64,000 nucleotides of DNA, taken from the NCBI GenBank assembly GCA_037179385.1, contig CM074179.1:7192001-7256000 (forward strand), given 5' to 3'. The notes under the pieces were generated by a model. That model was not told the DNA's origin. It was given only the letters and a program-made list of their open reading frames with translations, and searched no databases. The stretch comes from Holothuria scabra. Its lineage: Eukaryota > Echinodermata > Holothuroidea > Aspidochirotida > Holothuriidae. Position 1 is the stretch's first letter; the number at the start of each line of letters is the position of its first letter. Made by a program: the position numbers and the translations under genes. This document shows positions 33,562-44,915 of this stretch, in pieces.

Positions 33562-34249
33562 CCAGCGGGAAGTGTCAGACGATTGCAATATCTGCCTTCT
33601 AAACATTCAGTCGCCGAGACTGACATGCTTTGAATTCATCGAGAAAGACCATCTGTGTTTCATCACTGGGGAGAGTTCACGTCGTAATTAACTCCAAGTT
33701 CAACTTAGGTGTCAACATAAGCTTTGTCTGGGTATACGAAACGGCATGAGTTCACCATCTTCAGTTACAAATGACATTTAAAGTACACTAAAAAACCTCA
33801 ATATTGTATTTTAATTACAAGTCCTTGAGTTATACCATTGTAACCCGAACATTGTCATGCGTAGGGATTTTAGGTAACAGAAGCACACAGGGAACTAGAG
33901 ACTATGCTAAGGAAATCTATTCTATGGGTTCATGATTTCTCCGAAATGTAGCACTGGCGACGAAAACATTTGTCTGCTCTGCCAAATCTCTTTGAGGAAT
34001 TTCGAGAATCACACAACGCTGAACAAAAGTGGCGGTTATGCACGTAGGCGCCTTGTCTTTCCCTTCCCTTACTGCTCTTCGGTATATCGCGTTTGTGATA
34101 ATACAATAATACTGCCAGTTACATAATAGTTACATTTGTCCGTCACTATCGTGGTAATCATGTGCTCACTCTTTTAGTCCATACCCACATCAATGTCCCA
34201 ACCAGGAGGAATTACCTAGTACTGAGGTTTTGTCTCGAGCCAGCTTCCT
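33562..34249. other. Unassigned sequence
   Basis: Nothing recognisable. Confidence 0.4.
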
Positions 34250-35010
34250 AACTATGTTCACTCTTTTAAAGCAGAGCAGGCTTCGCTGGCTTGGTCATGT
34301 ACGTAAGTTCATGCAAGATGGCCGTACTCCCAAAGATATTCTCTACGGTGAACTGGTAATGGGATAAGAGAGTCACGTGGCCGCCCGCTGTTACGCTTTA
34401 AAGACATCTGCAAAAGAGATATGAAAGCCTTAAGACTTCATGTTGAGAACAGGGAGGACTTTGCTGCTACCAGCCCCAAATGGAGAATCACCCTTACTAA
34501 TCAACTAAAAGGCCCAGTTCTCTCACCCCAAACAGTACCAATTTTCCTAACCTTCTTACTGAAGCCCCTCCCACAATTGTCTGAAATTCATGCTCATCCA
34601 GGTACAATTTCAGTTTATTGCTTCAAGGTGAGTATAGAAAAACTTAATTTATATAATCAAAAAACCCCCAGTACCGTTCATGCTATGTAATATAAGCTTT
34701 GGTACTCTGCATGGTTTGAATTAAATGTCAATCAAAGAGCTGAGCCAATTGAGGATTTTGGTACCCCCGTACCAAAATTGTAGTTTGGGGGCTGGGGGAG
34801 AGGTTTGGCCCTTGCTCCACACCATAGAAGATGAAAGAATTCGTAGAAAAGAACGCCAAAACTCTCTCACAGAGCATGGAGACAACCCACAAGTGCGAAC
34901 TGTGCTGCAGAGACTGCCATTCACGCACTGGTTTTTAGCCATTAGCTGCGCTGCTCCAGAACCTCAGATAAGCAGAACTTCATCAATGGTCATCTTGACT
35001 GACGGAGGTC
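34250..35010 (+). pseudogene. 3' end of a non-LTR retrotransposon, frameshifted and interrupted
   Basis: Encodes the RLRWLGHV, DGRTPKDILYGEL, RGRPLLRFKDICKRDMKAL and ENREDFAATSPKWR blocks common at the C-terminus of one class of non-LTR reverse transcriptases. One frameshift lies near 34362. Homology stops at about 34500 and resumes at about 34825 (ERIRRKERQNS, then out of frame CELCCRDCHSRTGF, a Cys/His zinc-binding motif). The 320 bp between is probably an insertion, with repeats of ggtac words at 34756-34775. Confidence 0.8.
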
Positions 35011-35099
35011 CTACTACTACTATTGTCCCATCCTATGTTCTAGCATTTCCGAAGTTTCAGAAAAACTGTTTTGAACGAAAAAAAAACGAAAAAGGTGAC

Positions 35100-35240
35100 C
35101 GTTTTTTTAGGTCTACTCAATTTTTTTTTTTTTTTTGGGGGGGGGGGAGGGGGGAAAATTACCATTTCCCCCCACTTTTTCACTTGAGGGTGAGAAGGCC
35201 CCCTTGCCCCCCGGGATTTGCGCCCCTGTCCTGCTGTATG
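35100..35240. repeat. Homopolymer T/G block next to hAT-like debris
   Basis: T run then G run at 35119-35152, followed by gcccccttgccccccgggat and gcgcccctgtcctg, the inverted form of a hAT-type end. The partner end was not found. Confidence 0.35.
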
Positions 35241-35324
35241 TTGCAAGCCGCTTTTCCAGTGTGTATAGTCCTGAGTAAGGTATTTCCATAGGCGTAAGAG
35301 AGCATTTCAGTTTGGCGGCAGAAG

Positions 35325-36000
35325 ATTTTTGCCCGAAAAATGTAACTCTGTCTGTAAAGCTGAGCAGCACCACCACTGGTCGGCGCGGAGCGTTCAGAAA
35401 ATTTGAAAATTCGTACCTCTAAGAAGTCGAAAATGACATTTCCCAGGCTTATAAAGGGGATTCATCATCCAAGCAGTCGATATTTTAAGTTCCAATTGCA
35501 GATAAAGGTTCACTCCAAACTAAATATCAGAAAGAAAGACTAAGCGGAGCGCCACCATTGGCTGGCGCGAAGCGTAAAGAAAATATTGAAATATCCTACC
35601 TCTCAGGCAGTTAAAAATGGTATTTCTCGGGCTTATAGGGGGATCTTAGCCGTCGCTCTTTTGAGTTTCCTTTTGCAAAAAATGTTTACTTGAAACTTAA
35701 ATTCTGCTATGTAGCCACGAGAACTAAGTGGGGCATCACCATAAGTTGGGGCGAAACGTACAGGAAATTGTGGAAACTCTGACCTTCAGACAGTCGTAAA
35801 AACTGTCATTTCCTATGCTTATAGGGGTCTCAGCAGTCGCCGTTTCGAGATTTCGTTTGCAAAAGTGATCACTTGAAACTAATATTCTACTAGGAAGACT
35901 ATCTACGCGGAGCTCCACCACTGGTTGGCGAGGAGCGAACAGAAATTTTTAAAAATCGGACCTCTCAAACAGTCGAAAATGACATTTCCCGGGCAGGGAA
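35325..36000. repeat. About 180-bp tandem satellite, four diverged copies
   Basis: The sentence gcggagc.ccaccantggttggcg.gaagcgtacag recurs at about 35362, 35543, 35728 and 35905, each followed by gaaaatt, a cctctcagacagtcgaaaatg word and atttcccgggcttatagggg. Related units occur at 61960-62290. Confidence 0.8.
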
Positions 36001-37165
36001 TCTAAGCACTCGCTATTTGATCAGAAAATTGCCAGATAAACTCACTACCAATCGATGAAATGGTCCCGCACATTTTCGGGGGAAACTACAAAACGGACTG
36101 AACTGAAAGCATGCTAATGAATTTTACTTTACTGCGACTCTTGGCTAAATTCAATATACTGTATGTAACTTGATAAAATTGTGTGACTTTCCGAACTTCG
36201 GACTACATATGATTTTACTTTGAAAAGAAATTTTCTTGGGATCTGATGCATCTTGGGAAATATTTGTTGTCATCGTGGCACATTAATTTAACATTGCATT
36301 CAATTTATTTATAATTATGATGCTGCCGTAGGCAATCCTTAGCAATATTGTTGGTTGTACTCTATGTATGGTGAAGGTTAATGCTAGATCTACAGGAAAA
36401 GATATTCAAACATTCCAACAGTATCAAATTTCAAGGACAAACGGGATGTTCAATTGTGAAGAAAAACAAAAGGAATTTGAAGCAATGTACCCACATTACA
36501 TAACTTTTTGTGGTTTTGTTGAAAAGCAGAGGTATTTTTTAACAGAAATAACCAATCTTTAAAGTGAGGTATCTTGAGTTAGGAAAATGGTATTGTGATA
36601 GGGTTTAAAGGACATTGTGCGGAATATTTTTGTTTTTCTTACAAGACAGAGGCGCAAACCCACCAGAACATGCCTTCAACCAGGGAAATGTATGGAAAAC
36701 TGGTGAACACAATCATGGTTAAATTTGACCAGGATTTTTTCAGAGTGTACAGGAAAACGAAATTACAAAGATGTGAAAGGCTGATGACAAAAATACAGTA
36801 ATTCCCGAAGTTAAATATGATTCATTGATTCACATGATTGGAGTACATAGAACAGTAGAATGTTGCATGTTGGCTCGAGATCAAACTTTTTATAAAACTT
36901 GGAGAAAACATTTGCACACGGCACATTGAAGGGGCTTGTCATCTTGGCGGGGAAATGTCTAACGGGAACGAAGATAACACTCAATCGCTCATTTCAACAA
37001 AAGAGAATAATTGTGAACCCCCGATTATAGGCTGATATGCTTACCGGTGGCTATGCCAACACTATATTTGAAAAATAAACATCATTCCATTCTTTATTCT
37101 ATTACAACCGATTAACATGGGAAGGTTTCATTTGGTAGAACGACCACGTATTTGACAGTGGCGGG
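36001..37165. other. Unassigned AT-rich sequence
   Basis: Holds an ATG-initiated frame of 64 codons at 36368-36562 that I do not recognise and that has no visible splice or family support. Otherwise nothing. Confidence 0.35.
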
Positions 37166-38319
37166 CCAGAATGTCTAAATGGGTGGGGGGGGGGGGGTAA
37201 AAGAAGGGCAAAGGATAAAGTTGAGGGCAAACATTCTCTGGTGTAGCCTAGTCCAAAGCACCATACCCTCTGGATGGGGTCCAAAGGCAGAAGCCCCGGG
37301 AAGCTCTAAGGTTTTAGCGTATCTCTGGATGAAAAACTTAGTCTTTGGGGAGGTATATTATTTACTTCTCTAGGTTAACCTAATTCCTAATTGACCTACC
37401 TTGGGGAGGGAGAGGTAGGAGAAAGGGCAAAATCTGGGGAAGAAATGTCCCCTTGACCCCCCCTCCCCCCCGTGACGTCGTCACTGGTCTGTAACCTCTT
37501 TTCTTCCAACTTTGAAAGATGTACACTCACAGAAGAATTAAAAAAGACCTACAATAGAAAATGGAAATGGCGCATGGCGCTGTCATCAAGTAAAAAATGA
37601 CAACACATTTTGTTTTTTCTTTTTTTTACGTCTTCAATTTGTCTTACGTAAATGTGCAGATATTTCAAACATTTACAGAAAGTTATTTGATCATCTTGAG
37701 AGGAGGAACTGAATTTGGCACAGATATTTAAGTAATCCGCAGGACAATATAGACAGTTAGGCTATTTGTGCAATATGAGTATTCATTAAATACATTTCAA
37801 CCAATCAACAGTCATGATGTTCCTTCAAAAAAGTAAAAATCTAGTCCATCAAGCGAAAAATATTGTGATCTATTCCTTAATTTTTTGTCATATGTAGCGT
37901 TTTGTTCGCTTACACTTGACAAAAGTAACTAAAAACCACGAATTTTCGAAATAATGAAATTTTTGGAGTAAGGTTTAAAAAGGCGCTTCAAAACAGTTGT
38001 TGTGAAGCGATTCCTCTATCACAAAAGACTCAGTTCCCCTTAATCTTAAGGCGGTCCACAAAACAAAGTTACAGGTTAAGATAAACCTCTCAACTCCTTT
38101 GCCAGACTTTTTTAACCCATTGAAATAATGCAATGAACTGAACGCCAGTTCTGTGAGTGGCAGTACGTACCATCTTTGTATTGAAAGGAATATTCAACAA
38201 TCGTCGAAAATGTTTTAAATAATTGTTGACATAAGCTTAAGAGTGGGCAAAGTCAGGAGTGTGTACCGGTAAATGTTTACATTAAATTAATAATTCTTAT
38301 GAAAGATATGTCAATGTGT
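37166..38319. other. G-run block and unassigned sequence
   Basis: G/C runs at 37183-37197 and 37456-37472 bracket hAT-type debris (gtctctaa.tgggtggggg to ccccccgtgacgtcgtcac). 37500-38319 shows nothing recognisable. Confidence 0.35.
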
Positions 38320-38575
38320 CATAGACATTATGCATACGATGTTACGATGCGAAAACTATGCCCTCCTTTGGAAGAATACTGCAAACCAACATTGTCCAAT
38401 GCAGACATATGATTGGTCAACCATCGAATCCGTCTTCTACACATGTGGGGAGGGGGGGGGGATCTGCTGCTTGTGGTCTATCAACAAATGTCTTAGCCGC
38501 ACAAAAATCAGTGACGCGGTCAAGAGCTCATTGTTTTTACTCCAAAATGATATCAGCGGTGACGTCAGTGCTTAA
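38320..38575 (+). mobile_element. Miniature element with terminal TGACGTCA (family copy 2)
   Basis: Starts atagacattatgcata, contains tatgccctcct and caaaccaacattgtccaatg as in copy 1, and has TGACGTCA at 38560-38567 near its right end, which is degraded. A G run at 38449-38460 interrupts the middle. It lies about 290 bp downstream of the gene 2 stop. Confidence 0.6.
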
Positions 38576-38577
38576 TA

Positions 38578-38583
38578 TTTATT
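38578..38583 (-). terminator. Candidate poly(A) signal of gene 2
   Basis: AATAAA on the minus strand about 280 bp after the gene 2 stop. A second AATAAA (38864-38869) overlaps the stop codon itself and is less likely to be used, because cleavage would follow almost immediately. Only transcript ends can decide. Confidence 0.35.
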
Positions 38584-38864
38584 GTAACTAGTCTTTTCTA
38601 TATTTTTGCCCATTGAAAAGAAATTATTTCTTCAAACTATCTGTTACCGTGCAACATAATTATATGACAATCCCTTGTGACAAATCTGGAAGCGTCCAAT
38701 CAGTGTTGAAAAGAGTATCGGCTTGCTTTGCAGTAATTCACGTTCTGAGACGTCTATAATAGTCCAGTGGTAGGGACTTTGACCCGTAGGGTAGGATGCT
38801 TACAATCTCCATCAAGAGATGTTTTCACCCCCTGACCATATGAACGCTTGTCACTGGCTTTACT

Positions 38865-39056
38865 TTATTTACCAATGTTTTCTATTGTTCTGATAACCTT
38901 TAGGACGCTCTCTCGAAGGTTCTTAAATCTTGGGTCCAACATTTGTATGCCCATCGGTGACATGTGTCGACTAATGAATCCGTATCCGACATTGTCATTG
39001 GGATCTGCGTAACCGATTTGTCCCCCTATACCATATGAGCCGAATAAGTTTCCCTC
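38865..39056 (-). CDS. Gene 2 exon 7 (C-terminus)
   Basis: Encodes EGNLFGSYGIGGQIGYADP, then NVGYGFISRHMSPMG and a terminal helix ending in NIGK and TAA. The GxGG..GYADP loop is the position of the KTG/HxG third catalytic motif in this fold; the Lys or His is replaced, as in other eukaryotic relatives. The acceptor is CATGACAG|GAG. Sixty-three residues plus the stop. Confidence 0.93.
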   Translation of the reverse strand, partial: EGNLFGSYGIGGQIGYADPNDNVGYGFISRHMSPMGIQMLDPRFKNLRESVLKVIRTIENIGK

Positions 39057-39910
39057 CTGTCATGCAAAAAAGACAACCAAGTTTCATTTGAAGCAACTCC
39101 ATTCAGAGGTTGCCGACATCATCAATGACATTGGCTTTCTATTCCAGTTACCATAGCAATATACTAACACTCGAGTGTGATTCTAATCAAAGATTCAATT
39201 TTCATAAGTGAGTTAAACTAAATCTACACAGTTTGGTGAACTTTCTCTCGGAATCGCACATGCAAAGTATTTCTCATGAAATCAGCAAATGAAATGCTCA
39301 TGCTGTCACGTTGATTCTTCAAAAGCAACATAGACACCCCAGTAGATCAAAGGCGGTGTTGGGTGTAACTGGCATCTGATTTTGTTACATGATCCTCAAA
39401 TGAGCTGTGCTTTCACTGTGTTCACACAGCGTGAAAAGCACAACAGTATTAAGGAAGCGTCAGGAGACGTATAAGGTTGCATATTTCCGGAACGTGTAGC
39501 CAATTTTAAAAAATATACTGGAATACACCGGTAATGAATATGATATGATTTTATTTTCTGAAAATTTCTTAAAAGAATTTGGCAAGCGCAAGTTTCCTCT
39601 GTTGCATTTTTTACGATTTTAATGGCTGTCCGAATCTTTCTAGATTCGTGTCCGAATTCCAGATTTTGAAAATAAACGTTGTAGGAGGGGCCTTTTCCCT
39701 GCTTCACCTCGTACGCCTACGATTATAACGATTGCCACGTGGTAGAACCCTTTATTATCCTCGTTAAGATTCCATATAATTTCAAAATGCGTTGGATAAA
39801 CTTTTAATCGTTGCATAATACACGCTCCATTGATTGTCGGACTTTTTTATATCTCGTTCCATACTTGCAAAGACTCATTGTCCCAAAAGAAATGTTAAAT
39901 TTTTACTTAC
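39057..39910 (-). other. Gene 2 intron 6
   Basis: Includes an end resembling the 62617 element family (cctcgtacgcctacg at about 39708-39722, with tgtccgaat words before it). The open frame at 39396-39707 has no family support. Confidence 0.6.
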
Positions 39911-40165
39911 ATTTTCTCCCTGTGGTATAACATCCATTCCGTACTTCCACCTGATTGGATGATCTAACATTATTAAGTCTGGTGTTGGTCCCCTTTTATC
40001 ATGTGTATATTCATCGATAATTTTTTTAGACAGCAAAGTCTTGTTACCTTGTTTACCATTATTAGCTAAGATGCCAAACAACTGTGCTATTGCCCTCGCT
40101 GTGGCAACCCCATTACCTGATGCAAACTCAATCTTTCGTACATCAGGATCTCCTAAACGAGGAAT
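39911..40165 (-). CDS. Gene 2 exon 6
   Basis: Eighty-five codons, phase 0 at both ends: IPRLGDPDVRKIEFASGNGV, then ATARAIAQLFGILANNG, typical of the helix and omega-like region where this family reads ARxxAxxxxxLANGG, then IIDEYTHDKRGPTPD and WKYGMDVIPQGEN. The acceptor is CTCCTCAG|ATT and the donor AAT|GTAAGT. Confidence 0.94.
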
Positions 40166-41169
40166 CTGAGGAGTTACAAAACATTTAGACACATAATAAT
40201 ACAATGCACTATATTTATATTAGCACAAAGGGTGAAAACAGGGGCATATGTGCTAAATCCTCACATTTTGGTTTGTTATGTATCCCATTCATCTCTAGAG
40301 AGATGTATGTTATTCCTGAAATCATATCTCAAGGTTAGGTTAATTAATATTTCAGAGAAGAGGTTAGGTTAAAGTTGATAAGTGTCGAAACTTATCATAC
40401 AACATGATAAACTGTGAGGGCTGAGTGGGAAAAATTAGAAGTGTCTTACTACATACAAACTAACAACATGAAATAAGGAAGAATTCCGGAGATTATCGAA
40501 GTATATTCATCTTCAATTTAAAATTTGTTTTACTCCTTGAAGGCGATTTTCAAAGGGAAAGTCGTTGCGTTTTAAGTCTTAACATTTGAAAACCTTCAAA
40601 GGAAAATATTGTTCTTAACAAATTCTTTAAAAAAAAAAAAAACAAAAAGAAAGAAAGAAACACACTTAGTACGAAACTGGAACTTTAAAAATACAACACG
40701 TGTTTCAAAATCTTCCCATATTATCTTCCCGCATCGCTTGATTTTCTCTGGAAAGGTCCTCGCACCTGCAGGAGACCTTGTACCCAAGGATTATATAAGT
40801 CTTATATTAAGAACTATGTTTTACTGCCTTACAAATGAGGCAGATAATGAAAATGGTGCAACCAAATTACAACACGTCTACAGGAGACGTGAATGTAGAA
40901 TTAAATTCTAAAAAACGTGTTTAGCAATAAAATACCTTTTCTTCTCCTTCTTTGTAAACACGTTCAAATTCTAAACATGTTTAACGATTAAACACTAAAT
41001 GTTCAGCAATTAAATATGTTTAAAAGAGAAATGTCTAAAAATTAGACTAGCGAAAGGTATTTAAAAAGTCGGGTCGGAAGGTGTTCAGAAAAGCTTCTAA
41101 TTCCCAAACACTTCTTGAGATAGTACCGTAGCGGTTAGAACACACTCGAAAAACGTATTTAGTCATTAC
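40166..41169 (-). other. Gene 2 intron 5
   Basis: AT-rich, with an A-run at 40628-40640. Frames here do not match the hydrolase family. Confidence 0.6.
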
Positions 41170-41381
41170 CTCACAAATATCTCCACAACTTTGAAACATT
41201 ACGTTATGTAGGTCTTTGGTTTCCGCACCTCCGAAAAAGTAGTTCAGTATGTATCGCTGGAACATTCCTATATTTCGTATGGCATATAAAATATGGCTGA
41301 GTTTTTTAGAAAGTTTCAGGTTAGAGCTTCTTCCGGTGCGATGACTTGTTTCCAACGGAGCGCCAATATACGCATCGATTC
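41170..41381 (-). CDS. Gene 2 exon 5
   Basis: Starts IDAYIGAPLETSHRTGR, continues through LSHILYAIRNIGMFQRY and ends DLHNVMFQSCGDICE. This is the variable lid region between the Tyr motif and the C-terminal core; IDAYIG.PLE is typical of the family. The acceptor is TATCTAG|GA and the donor GAG|GTAATG. Phase 1 in, 0 out. Confidence 0.9.
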
Positions 41382-42052
41382 CTAGATAACAAGAAAATAT
41401 GAAAAAAAAAAAAAAATGGTTTACTGAAGTAATTTTTTCATATCTTAGTAGAGCAAGTGTCACTGAGTAGGGGGGGGGGGGGATTTGAGAAAGAAATCTC
41501 TTGACATTTTTGGTTTTCGTTAAATTTATTCAACATTCCGGATGTCTCAACAGCCTAAGCGTCCTATATAGTATCCGGATTATTACATTATTTTACGCAT
41601 TACAAACACAAACGAAAACTTAGCCACTCACTAAAGGCCCGAGTGAAAAGTGTGATATCACTCCATTGGAGTGTTTAGACACTGCAAGAATAGTACTATC
41701 AACGCCAAGAAGGGTGCAATTCACCTCAAAAATAGTGAAAATTCACTTTTTAAAGAGTTCATATTCACTAATTCAAGAGTGGCTGAAGGACCACCCTCTT
41801 TTTAAGAGTGGTCCCTGAAGATACTTCGTCAAGAGCAAAACTTTCTCTCTCCTTTTAAGAGTGGTCCCTGAAGGTACTCCGGAAGGTACTTAACTGAGTG
41901 AAATTTTGCTCTTTTGAAGTGAAAATCACTTTCTTGGAGTAAATGTCGGCCCTTGTGGATTGCACTTAATAATTTTCACCATTCTAACGAGTGCAATCCT
42001 TTTCTTTTTTTTTTTGTCTTAGTTGTAAGCTGTTTCCTCTCCCACATCTTAC
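41382..42052 (-). other. Gene 2 intron 4 with a foldback-like repeat
   Basis: 41635-41960 contains repeats of ttttaagagtggtccctgaag (41798 and 41853) and inverted gagtga/tcactc words, with outer words aaggcccgag and cggcccttgtgg. It looks like a small foldback element, but its ends are too weak to define. A G run lies at 41471-41483. Confidence 0.5.
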
Positions 42053-42278
42053 CGAAAGGCTTGCTGACTTCTTCGTCGAAGAATTGGCCAATAGTGCGTC
42101 CCTTGGGATCCACCCTTCTGATAAGGGCGTCGACGTAAGGGCCAAAGGTAATGGCGTGATAGCCATGTCTCTCACCTGGTTTCCATTTTGGTCTCGTCTC
42201 TTCAAGAACTTTATCTAAATCAGTATGATTTGCTAAAAGTGCGTAGCTTAGAGGGGAATCTGTCCCGACAATCCCTGC
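42053..42278 (-). CDS. Gene 2 exon 4 (catalytic Tyr)
   Basis: Encodes AGIVGTDSPLSYALLANHTD, then PKWKPGERHGYHAITFGPYV and a block ending FFDEEVSKPFG. Y190 in GYH is the expected catalytic Tyr, in the usual PGxxxxY context. The acceptor is TACTCCAG|GCA and the donor TTCG|GTAAGA. Phase 0 in, 1 out. Confidence 0.95.
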
Positions 42279-43375
42279 CTGGAGTAAGTGAACAGATTGA
42301 AAACATCGTCTCATGTATAAAGTTTCAATAAAAACTATGCTGGATTCTGGATGACGTCACAAAATACCCCGGTCTGAACTTTTGCGAAGTCTGAACGATT
42401 GCGAAGTAATTAATGTAAAGTCGATAATGCGACCGCTTTCGACACGCTGCCACTCGATGTGACATTGTCGATAGTGTATCGAATCGGTTTGCAATTGACT
42501 TTATGACAAGGGTAATCTGTGATGTCATCCAAAATTCAGCGTTGATTTTATTGCATTTTAAAGAGACGACAGGTCATCTTTAAAATACATATTCGTCCAT
42601 ATCTCTAGGTGGAAATCATTACAATAACCCTGGGGAACTAATAACTCACTGGAACAAATTATTGGGGAAACTATTCAGGTCACAAAGGTAACTAACTTTT
42701 TAAGATTAGTCAAGTCCGACACGCATGACAAATAGCCCCACCTTTGAACATACTGTACAATATGTATCAGAAATCCTTGGTGTTGGTGTTCTTCTAATAA
42801 AAGTAACATTACAACAAGTTTTAAGGCTGTGGCCATGTCCCATTAACTGCTTGAATTAAGTGATAAGCAACTTTAGGCCCTTAGCCATAATTGGGGTGGG
42901 GGTAAGGGCCGCCTCTTAAAACTTTGTTCGCCTCTCTCTGTAGGGACTTTGTAGTTTGCCATTGACGTAATACATGTATACATTTGGCCGCCCCTGAAAA
43001 AAATTTCGCCCCCCCCCCCCGACAGGGTTTGACACCCCCACCCCTTCGATGCCTTGTCTGGCTACGCCGGACCCAAAAAGTTACAACAATTATCAAGTAG
43101 CAATTGATTTCAAAAGAAACGGATTGCTCTTTTGACAATAAATGGTGTAATTTGGAGTAAATCTAATTTACCCATTAACTTTTCTTAGTTCGGAATGAAA
43201 TCACTGCAAACTTAGGACAAAGTTAAAAACATGGAATTGCTTGCGTTCAAAAGTTATTCAAACGCTGGAATTGCAGGTTTTGTTTAAATAATCGCAACAA
43301 ATACCCACAAATAATGGACTCTTAAAGAAAGAAAAAGAAAACGAAAAACAAACAAACAAACCAAAAGAGACGTAC
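42279..43375 (-). other. Gene 2 intron 3
   Basis: Contains hAT-like debris at 42880-43075 (C run at 43008-43020, then gtctggctacgccgg, the inverted form of a ccggcgtagccag end). No other gene. Confidence 0.6.
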
Positions 43376-43512
43376 TTCGTGCTCTAGAAGCTGCTCAACT
43401 GTGATGTTCTCCTTGCCATGTTGAGCAAATTCAGGCCAGTAGTGCGACACCCTTGCTTTAAAATCAAGATAGCCTTTATCGACGAGCATGGCAGCGCATA
43501 AAGATGCTAGGC
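43376..43512 (-). CDS. Gene 2 exon 3
   Basis: Encodes LASLCAAMLVDKGYLDFKA, then VSHYWPEFAQHGKENITVEQ and LLEHE. It forms the helix after the catalytic Ser and the conserved HYWPEFAQ block. The acceptor is CATTGCAG|GC and the donor GAA|GTACGT. Confidence 0.95.
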
Positions 43513-44751
43513 CTGCAATGAAGTAAAATGTGAGATGACTCGGTGTGAAAGGATGCACACCGCACGAAGGGATATTAACACCATAGACCGTGAGTGAGGA
43601 ACAAGTAAGAAACCTTAGAAACAGCAGACTCACTTTCAACACACTTCACCACTTTCAACACACTTCACCACTTCACAAACTAGTCTATTTAAGTGCTGTT
43701 CTGAAGGGTGGAGAAAAAGCTTCCACAGAGCGACTTAGAAGGTGGTCCACCGTACATATAATTATAAGCATTAGGCAATGGGGCATATTCTAGAAAGGGT
43801 TCCTTACCACTCTAATCCGTCATCTGAAGGAGTCCATTTAAGCTCAAATAGTTACATGAGGATGCTGTCATAGCTTCCCTCCTTTTCCAGTCCGTTTTAT
43901 ATGGTGTCAGATACACGTACCGGCTCTGACCATGATCTACCAGACCAGACTGGTGATAGGCACAAACCATTTAGCAAGGTCTTGTAGGAAATTAAAAACT
44001 CCGGAATTCTCGTAAGAGATTCAGCCAGTAAGATATATTATTGCGAAATCCAATTTGTTGCTCATATCTGCAACAATGAAACAGTAATATTGGCCAGAGG
44101 AACGGGACTGTCGTGCCCGTTTAACTTGACGCATAGACATAGTCATATACACATCTTTCAACTTAAAACATTTTAGAATGACGACTTTAAACTTTCCAAG
44201 TGGGGGATTTGAGACTAATCTTCTTAAAGTTTGCGCTTCGTAGACACTCGAAGCAGTAAATGACAATAACACAATTGATCGCTATATTTTCATGTGGGTG
44301 ACCAACTTCAAGGCTCTGGTAAAGGTGCATAGGGAAGGGGTTGGGGAGGGTGACACTTTCCCTGTGAGGAGTTTTTAATACTTAAGTACCCACATATGCA
44401 ACCTTTCAAATATTTAACATCATTTGAAGTCAAATTTATTGTTACATGCATAGCTTGACTGGTAGGTTAGTTAGTCAGTTAGTAAGATGGAGTTTTACGG
44501 TCCAGTTTCCAACCAATTGGTTAAGCCGAGCCGGTCACGGCCTTTTTTCCTGATATGGGTCACTGGCTTGTTTTCCCTACTCCATTGTTTATGCTGAACA
44601 CCAAACACAATGACAGTGGGTGCCGTTTTTTAAGTCCGGGTATGACCCGGTCAGGACTCGAACTCCCAACCTCTCGATTGGTAGAGGTATGGCCCATCTC
44701 CTCCCACTGGCTGATGGATCTGACTTAAAGTCCATTTTTTTATAATGTTAC
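43513..44751 (-). other. Gene 2 intron 2
   Basis: Holds a SINE (44466-44712) close to the donor of exon 2. A short direct repeat, ttcaacacacttcaccac, lies at 43640-43675. Frames here lack family support. Confidence 0.6.
44466..44712 (-). mobile_element. tRNA-derived SINE in gene 2 intron 2
   Basis: On the minus strand: GGTTGGGAGTTCGAGTCCTG contains a good RNA polymerase III B box (GTTCGAGTCC), followed by GACCGGGTCATACCCGGAC, the family body (GGAGTAGGGAAAACAAGCC, CCAATTGGTTGGAAACTGG) and a cttactaactgactaac tail. The A-box region is diverged. It sits about 40 bp downstream of the exon 2 donor. Confidence 0.82.
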
Positions 44752-44915
44752 CTTTAGTCGTCGAAAATATAACTGTCATCGTATCTTGTTTCCAGAGTCT
44801 TTTTGCTTCGACATCTGCATAGCCTGCCCAAAGGTCAACGACCTTTTCTCCTCTGTGGTAGACGGAAAAAGCAGACCCAGCTTCTGGGTTGTCCCAATCG
44901 TCTTCATAATTTTTC
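44752..44915 (-). CDS. Gene 2 exon 2 (SxxK motif)
   Basis: Encodes KNYEDDWDNPEAGSAFSVYH, then GEKVVDLWAGYADVEAKRLW and DTMTVIFSTTKG. S101 is the predicted nucleophile and K104 its base. The acceptor is TTGAAG|G and the donor AAAG|GTAACA. The first base completes an Arg codon with the last two of exon 1. Confidence 0.96.

Noticed and set aside
34725..35291. 188-codon frame on the plus strand
   Set aside because: Runs from an inserted segment through the wrong frame of a retrotransposon tail and through T/G homopolymers; only the ERIRRKERQNS part is a real remnant.
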